Shown one piece after another: positions 58,101 to 64,000 of a stretch of 64,000 nt of DNA. Both the position numbers and the translations under genes were made by a program. The notes beneath the pieces were generated by a model. It was not told the origin of the DNA and did not search any database. It saw only the letters and a program-made list of their open reading frames with translations. This stretch comes from Progne subis subis (lineage: Eukaryota; Chordata; Aves; Passeriformes; Hirundinidae). The stretch covers positions 17,028,707 to 17,092,706 of the forward strand of contig JAKJHU010000005.1 in assembly GCA_022316685.1 (NCBI GenBank), written 5' to 3'. How positions within the stretch are numbered: position 1 is the first letter of the stretch; each line of letters begins with the position of its first letter.

Positions 58101-61100
58101 TTTATGATGGTGAGGGATGGTAAGACAACTGCGTGTTGTTGCAATAGCTCCCTGTTGCGAAAGGCAGAGGCAAGCTAGAGCAAAGCTTAATTCCTGCAGT
58201 ATCCTTAGCTCTGTTTCTGTTCTGGTTGATGGTGGTCAGGTTCTTGGGAAGCTATCAAAAATTGGTCATTTGGACAGAGAGAAGTCAGGGGCACAAAAAC
58301 AGTAGTGAGGGTGGGGTTGTCACTGGGACTCCTAACTATGGAAGAAATGATGGAAGTTGGAGTTGGTACTGTTGCTGCAGCAAAAATGAATTTAACTGGA
58401 AAAAGCTAGTTTTGTCAGTACTCCTGGGAATCCTTTAATTTGTGCTGCCTTGTCACCAAACTTTCAAATGAATGATATTACGCAGTCATGTGACTGGTGC
58501 CTCTTAAGAGAATAGACAAAAACAAAATATCAGCTATGCTTAAAAGTGTTGTTTTGTTTTGCTTTTGAAAATGCACTCATAATAATTGATATCATGCATC
58601 TCCTCTGATAGCTTTTCTTAAAATAAGCTTCCTTTTTATTCTTTGGCTTATCAGGATGTTAGAAATAGGATAAAGGGTTGAAGGAACCTTGAAAAGCTTT
58701 AGTGTTTCAATGATGTGTACAGAACTTAAAGCTAAGGTAATTTGAGAAATGTGGTGCTTGACCTTATGATACTGCTCTAGTTTGCTGTTAGAATTGGAGG
58801 AACTAGCCAAACCAGTAAATCCACTGTGTAAAAAACAGTATTCTGGGGGAAAAAAAAAACCCAAAACCTTCAACAAATCCTTTATAAATCAAAAAAATGT
58901 TAAACTACTGTGAAAGTCTTCAGTTTCTCAAAAAATGTCAATTCAGAGTAACCAGTCTAATACTGGAATACAGATGGTTGTGTCATGCCAATAGAAAACT
59001 TTTTACTACTAAAGATTTCACTTCTCACATTTTCTTTCTAATATTTCTGTAGATATGAAATGTTCACCTTTAATGTTGCTTTCTACTTATTTTATAGTAC
59101 AACCATTTGAAGAGAATTTATCATTAGTACTTGTTGTACCTGACATTTACTTGGATGCCAGTCTTGGAGTTGCCCTGACAACGAGTTCTGAGATGATCAA
59201 ATCTATCTCCTGTGACTTCTAATACATGTAGTGTCATAGAAGGATATTTCTCAGTTTCTGCAATACACTCTGCTTCAAACTGGAATTGATGATATATTTA
59301 TATTGTATTCCAAATGCAGCCACAGGTTAGAGGTATTGACAAGTCAGTCATTGCAAAATAAAGTGCTGTGTGTCCCCAGATGAAACAAGTTTACCTTGAA
59401 AATTTTATTTCCGTGGAATAGCTCTCTCACTGTTGCATGTAGTCAGATGCAAACCATTGTATTACATCAGTCTATGCAAATTTTGGAAAGGAGATTAGGC
59501 GAATCTCTCTTGAGTATGGACTTAAGTCACTTCTTTTTTCCTAATAGCAAGTATTCCTTTAATTATCTTGAAATTTTCAGGAATAGCATTTTAAATGGAC
59601 ATTGAAATGGGCCTGGTTTAACAGTCAGTAGGAAACTAATTGTTCATAGTTGTTTAGTGCTATCCTAAAGCAGTGCTGCTGTTAAAGTGACAGTGAACTT
59701 CATTGCCCTGTGATTTCACACCAAAATTTTTGTTTGCTGAGAACCCAGGAGTTGCAGACTCTTTCTAGAGATGGAAGCATTGTCAGTAATTCATGAGTGG
59801 GACTCCTGAGTGTCCACATGGATTCACTGTTATGTCAGGATTGATCCTGTGATGTCCCTATGGCTGGTGGTGATTTAGGAGACCTAAATCTCCCTTTGTG
59901 CTAGCCTGATATTGATAATTAATTTGGAAGGGGACCCCATTCTAGGCTGCCAGAAGATACATTTACTGTAGTTGTGGACTGTCTGGGACCACACTGTTGC
60001 TCAAGGGTGAAAGTTAGTTTCTGTAAAGTCTTATTTATATAAATACATTTGTCTTGTGCTTAAGTCCATAGAGAATATTTGAAAAACACATCACAGTTCA
60101 GACTTAATTTTAGAACTGAAGACTTCTACAAAAGTGACAACTGGCAGTTTCTGGGAATTTATAGATAGCCTGTAATAAATATCTGTATGAGGTCTATATA
60201 GTGAGGGACATTGCCATCAGTGCTTTCTGACAGGAAACAGCTTGTAAATTGGGGAGGTAGCAGGGGCACAAAATTAAAAAGTTAACAAATCAATGATCAA
60301 AACTCACTTTTTTTTTTTAAGAGAAGACTGATAGCCTAATTTGGTGGGTGAGATTTCTGGAGTGGACTTTTGTCTTGCTTTGTTTTGTTTAGAATTTACA
60401 TCTATTAATTGACAAGTGGCAGAATTACATTTTCAGTGCATGAGTCCCAAATGTGAACACTGCTGAGTTAGAGGTTCAAACCATGGCAGACTTGATGTAT
60501 TTGCTTATTGAGGCACTGGTGTGTCTGACCTAATTGGGTCATAAATTCCAGCTTTTGTTCTCAGCCTTTTTTTTTGAGGGCTCGTCAGACTTTAATACTG
60601 ATCTCTGCATGAAAAATTGCTTCTCACCGAGTGCTCTGGAAAATTCAACAATGGTAACCTCTGGAGCATGAAAAGGTCCTGAAAGGTATTGGCTTGAGTT
60701 TGTTACTTCAGGTTTTTGGGGTAGTTGCAGTGCTGCTCTATTGCTTTAGTGTTTTGACACCTACAAGTTGAATGGTGTAGTGGTTTGTAGTTTAGTGAGA
60801 AGGTAACTGGAAGTTTTGCAATACTGATATTTTTGTGCTTGTAAAGAAATAGCTCAAAATACATAATTTTCATTTAACTAAAAAAGTCGTAGTTCTCGAT
60901 ACAAAATATCTCTAGAGGCTAAATTAAATTTCTGTAAATGGGGGAATAGGCATGATCTTCTTCATGCCAGTTTTTATGTGTATATATCCTTTCTTAGACA
61001 ACTCTGATATGCTGTGGGTTTCTCGTGAAAGTCACTTATTAACTTTCATTGTAAGAGCTGTTGAATTCAAAGCAGATTTGCTTCTAGCAGCCAAAAAATT

Positions 61101-61987
61101 CACTTCAAAATAAGGAATACTTAAGTAACTGCCTAATATTATCGTCTCTGTTAATTAGCTGGTGTGCATTGTATTACATGATTGAGAGTCCATGTGGAGA
61201 TTAATTATACTCTGACTCGTAGGCAAATTTTGCTGTAAGAAAAAAGAAATTATCTATGATTTGTCTGGAAATCTTTTCTGTCAGAGCTAAAGAAATACCT
61301 AATCTCTGTATGCTGTGAGAATTGCGATGCTGGCTTGGTCAGGTAATTGCAAAACACAATGTAATGCAAATCAGAACGTTCCAAATTGTCAGCATATGCA
61401 GCACTTCCACAGTTTTTCTCCAGATAAATGTGTGAGGCTCTGGCAGACTGTACAGTGATGTCTGCCATGTCTCCCACATAGGTTACCCTGTAACATCCTA
61501 CTGCTGCCAAAAGGATGGATGGGTGAGGCTTCTGTATCTTGCCAAGGAACTTAATGGCTGATTTCTTGAAGCAATGCTTCTTTAGTTGGGTCTCTTTTTT
61601 AACTTAGTTGTAGATAATTTCTAGGATTATCCGCATATCTTGACTGAAAATGTTAACGCTGGAAATACGGGCTTTTTTCACCACTACATTTTTAATTACG
61701 TCTTGTTATTTAAATGAAATTAATGAGAGAACTGTAAGGCTGGATATTATGCAAGTGTTCTGCATATGGCACACAAAAAGGCAGGATTCAATGAGTTTCT
61801 CTGATTAAAAAAAAATTTTACATATTCAGTTTCAGCAATTACCAGCTGAAAATTCTTAAAAGGCATCTGTGATAATCTGAATTATTTCCTGACCAATCTT
61901 TATTATAAGAGAAATTTAAATGATGTCACATGTAGGAGGGTACTTCCTGAGGAATCTTTGGCTGGATGGCAGATAAGACTATAGTAT
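55101..61987. other. Presumed intron, no gene seen
   Basis: AT-rich sequence with T/G-rich runs near 56248-56274. No repeat family or exon can be named. The frames at 57327-57527, 57821-58144 and 58117-58438 show no domain. Confidence 0.5.
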
Positions 61988-62741
61988 ACAGAATTACAGA
62001 ATGGCTGAGGTTGAAAGGAACCCCTGGTGATCACATAGTCCAACTCCCCTGCTAAAGCAGATTCACCTACAGCAGCTTGTACAGGATCGTGGGCAGGCAG
62101 GTTTTGAATATCTCCAAATAAGGAGACTCCACAACCTTTCTGGGTAGCCTTTTCCAGTGCTCTGTCACCCTCACAGTAAAGAAGTTTTTCCTCATACTCA
62201 GATGGAATTTCCTATGTTTAAGTTTGTGTCCCTTGTCCTATCACTGGGCACCACTGAAGAGTCTGGTCCCATCTTCTTGACATCTGTCCTTAAGGTATTT
62301 GTGCACATTGATAAGACCACTTCGTTTGTCTCTAGGCCAGTCACAGCTCTGAGAGAGATGCTTCTGTCCCCTAATCACCTTCATAGCCTTCACTTTAACT
62401 CTCTCCAGTAGTTCCTTGTCTTTTTTGGACTGGGAAGCGCAGAACTGGACACAGAACTGCAGGTGCAGCCTCGTTAAGGATGAGTAGAGGGGCAGGGTCA
62501 CCTGCTCTTTCTAATGCATCCCAGGATACCATTGGCCTAATTGGCCACAAGGACACACTGCTGGTTTATGGACAGCTTGCTGTCCACCAGGATCCCCCAA
62601 GTCTTCTCTGAAGACTTGCTACAGGTCAGCTCCTAACTTTTACTGGTGCACAGGGTTATTCCTTGCTGGTTTTTGTTGAACATCATTGAGTTCCCCTCTG
62701 CCCAGCTCTCAAGCTTGTCTAGGTCTTTCTGAGTGGCACAC
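61988..62741 (-). mobile_element. CR1 3' fragment, about 750 bases
   Basis: The plus strand reads reverse-complement CR1: a TACAGAATggCTGAGGTTGgAAgGAACC block at the left (element 3' end), followed by CTCCACAACCTTtCTGGGtAGCC, CACCCTCACAGTAAAGAAGTTTTTCCTCAT, then the region coding the last part of RT around 62.4-62.7 kb (aCCAGGATCCCCcAAGTCtT). It is a different CR1 subfamily from the 4.9-8.5 kb copy, judging by its 3' end text. Confidence 0.92.
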
Positions 62742-64000
62742 ACACATTTGTGTGCAAGCATTTAAAAAATGTGTATACTCACGCCTAACTCATCTGTCTT
62801 GTAACTGCTAATGCACAGTGACAATTCTTGGATTAGCAATGTCTGTATCTCTTAGTGCTCATAGATGTTACTTGCATGACTTCATTAACCTGGCACTGTG
62901 AGCAGGGCTTGTTAAATGCATGCAGGTGTATTGGTCTGACTCCTATTTGGCTATTCCTGATCATCCTACAGCCTGGTAGCTCCTTTTAGCATTCCTTCTA
63001 CAGCTCCTGGACTTCTACAGCTCCAGCTGTGCTTTTGGTCTCTCAGCAAAAAAAGAGTTGCTTCTGTCAGATGTCCTGTGAGCTACTATAATGGGATTAA
63101 AATGACATTTTCTTCCATAAGCACCTGATTTCAGTGAGATATTATTAGTGTAATTTAGTATTAAAATTTTGAGTTTTAATTAGCATGTTGTGTGAGCATA
63201 TTTTGAGGTAAATACTAGCACTGTTGCTTGAAGGCTTTCTTTTGTTTCTCCTGTGAGACTAGGATGATGAAAGACTGTGAGACTTCTGGATTTAGCCTAT
63301 AGATAATCAGAGGAAAACAATTTGTTTGTTCACAAACTTTCCAGCAGCTCTGTAATGGATCTCTCGTGGCTGATGCATGTGACTACATTGCTCATAAATT
63401 GACCATGCTTGAGTGCACTGATGATAAAATAAATGAGTGGATTATTTTTCACAATAGGCTGTTATGACTGACAGTGATTAAATTATGAGAGAGTGCAGAA
63501 CACATTCTTTGAGTGGCTAAAAAGCATTGTCTCTTCAAAGCAGCAGAGAAAGGACATTGGGCTTCTGTGTTCCTATTCTGAAAGATTAAAGTGGTGCATA
63601 AAGGAGATGCTGAGCGCTCTTACAGAAACGTAAATTGACAAAGTCCTACTTTCAGTTTGGCTAAGTATTAGGAGGTTTGAATTGTTAGATATTAAAGACT
63701 CAGAATAGGTCTCCTGGATCATCAAGGATTGAAAATAAATGACTTCCTATTTCAAGACCTTGCAAGTACCATTTGGTTTGTTAATCCTGTTGCCTTTTAG
63801 GGAAATTGGTCCCCAAATCTCATTTGTTTGTTGTATGAAGAAAACCCAAACCACTTAACTTGTATTTAATATAGTTAGTCCAGAAATTTATAGCCATTCA
63901 TTTTTAGATCGCATTTTCTCAATTAAATTGTTTACAATTTCTTTCCACTGTAGTGTTACTATATACTTCAGATTTCCTCATCCAGTGGGTGGGGAACTCT
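62742..64000. other. Presumed intron, right edge of window
   Basis: AT-rich, no supported feature. Confidence 0.5.

Noticed and set aside
62157..62501. Frames on both strands at 62.2-62.5 kb
   Set aside because: They lie inside a CR1 3' fragment.
1..64000. CRISPR arrays, operons, rRNA or tRNA genes, or a new multigene system
   Set aside because: No regular spaced repeats, no cloverleaf or rRNA text noticed, and the content is ordinary vertebrate genes, introns and retroelements.

Overview
The window looks like avian nuclear DNA. It is AT-rich and gene-poor, it carries several CR1 LINE copies in both orientations plus a decayed endogenous retroviral pol segment, and it has two sharply bounded CpG islands. 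The organism call rests on CR1 content and retroviral style; I cannot name the species.

Layout. The left 9.3 kb is the 5' part of a minus-strand gene that I identify as AKAP7 (A-kinase anchoring protein 7, long gamma/delta type). Three coding exons can be read with consensus splice sites and compatible phases: exon 1 at 9156-8997 inside a CpG island, exon 2 at 2502-2353 and exon 3 at 1309-1164. Together they make 152 codons, and the rest of the gene lies beyond the left edge. Intron 1 holds a nearly complete but dead CR1 (about 4936-8495) in the same orientation as the gene. Positions 9.5-36.6 kb are an intergenic spacer with simple repeats, a possible solo LTR near 18.2-18.55 kb, a CR1 remnant near 13.2-13.5 kb, G-rich and polypurine tracts and a CR1 3' end at 34.2 kb.

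A second, larger CpG island (about 36.64-38.06 kb) contains a TATA-less promoter dense in GC boxes, with two CCAAT boxes, and a plausible noncoding first exon on the plus strand. In vertebrates the head-to-head neighbour of AKAP7 is EPB41L2, whose first exon is noncoding and whose first intron is very long. I therefore infer that 37.4-64 kb is EPB41L2 intron 1; no EPB41L2 coding exon is visible here. This presumed intron carries an antisense retroviral pol remnant (46.7-49.1 kb), CR1 3' fragments at 52.9 and 62.0 kb, T/G-rich tracts, and one unidentified protein-like minus-strand stretch (54.0-55.1 kb).

How it fits together: two divergently transcribed housekeeping-type genes, separated by about 28 kb, encode a PKA-anchoring scaffold and (inferred) a membrane-cytoskeleton linker. 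I found no operon-like, CRISPR-like or otherwise new multigene system. The most interesting items are a mitochondrial-presequence-like N-terminal extension on AKAP7, a ZNF143/THAP11-type promoter motif, the pattern of catalytic loss in the CR1, and the unidentified 54-55 kb coding-like segment.
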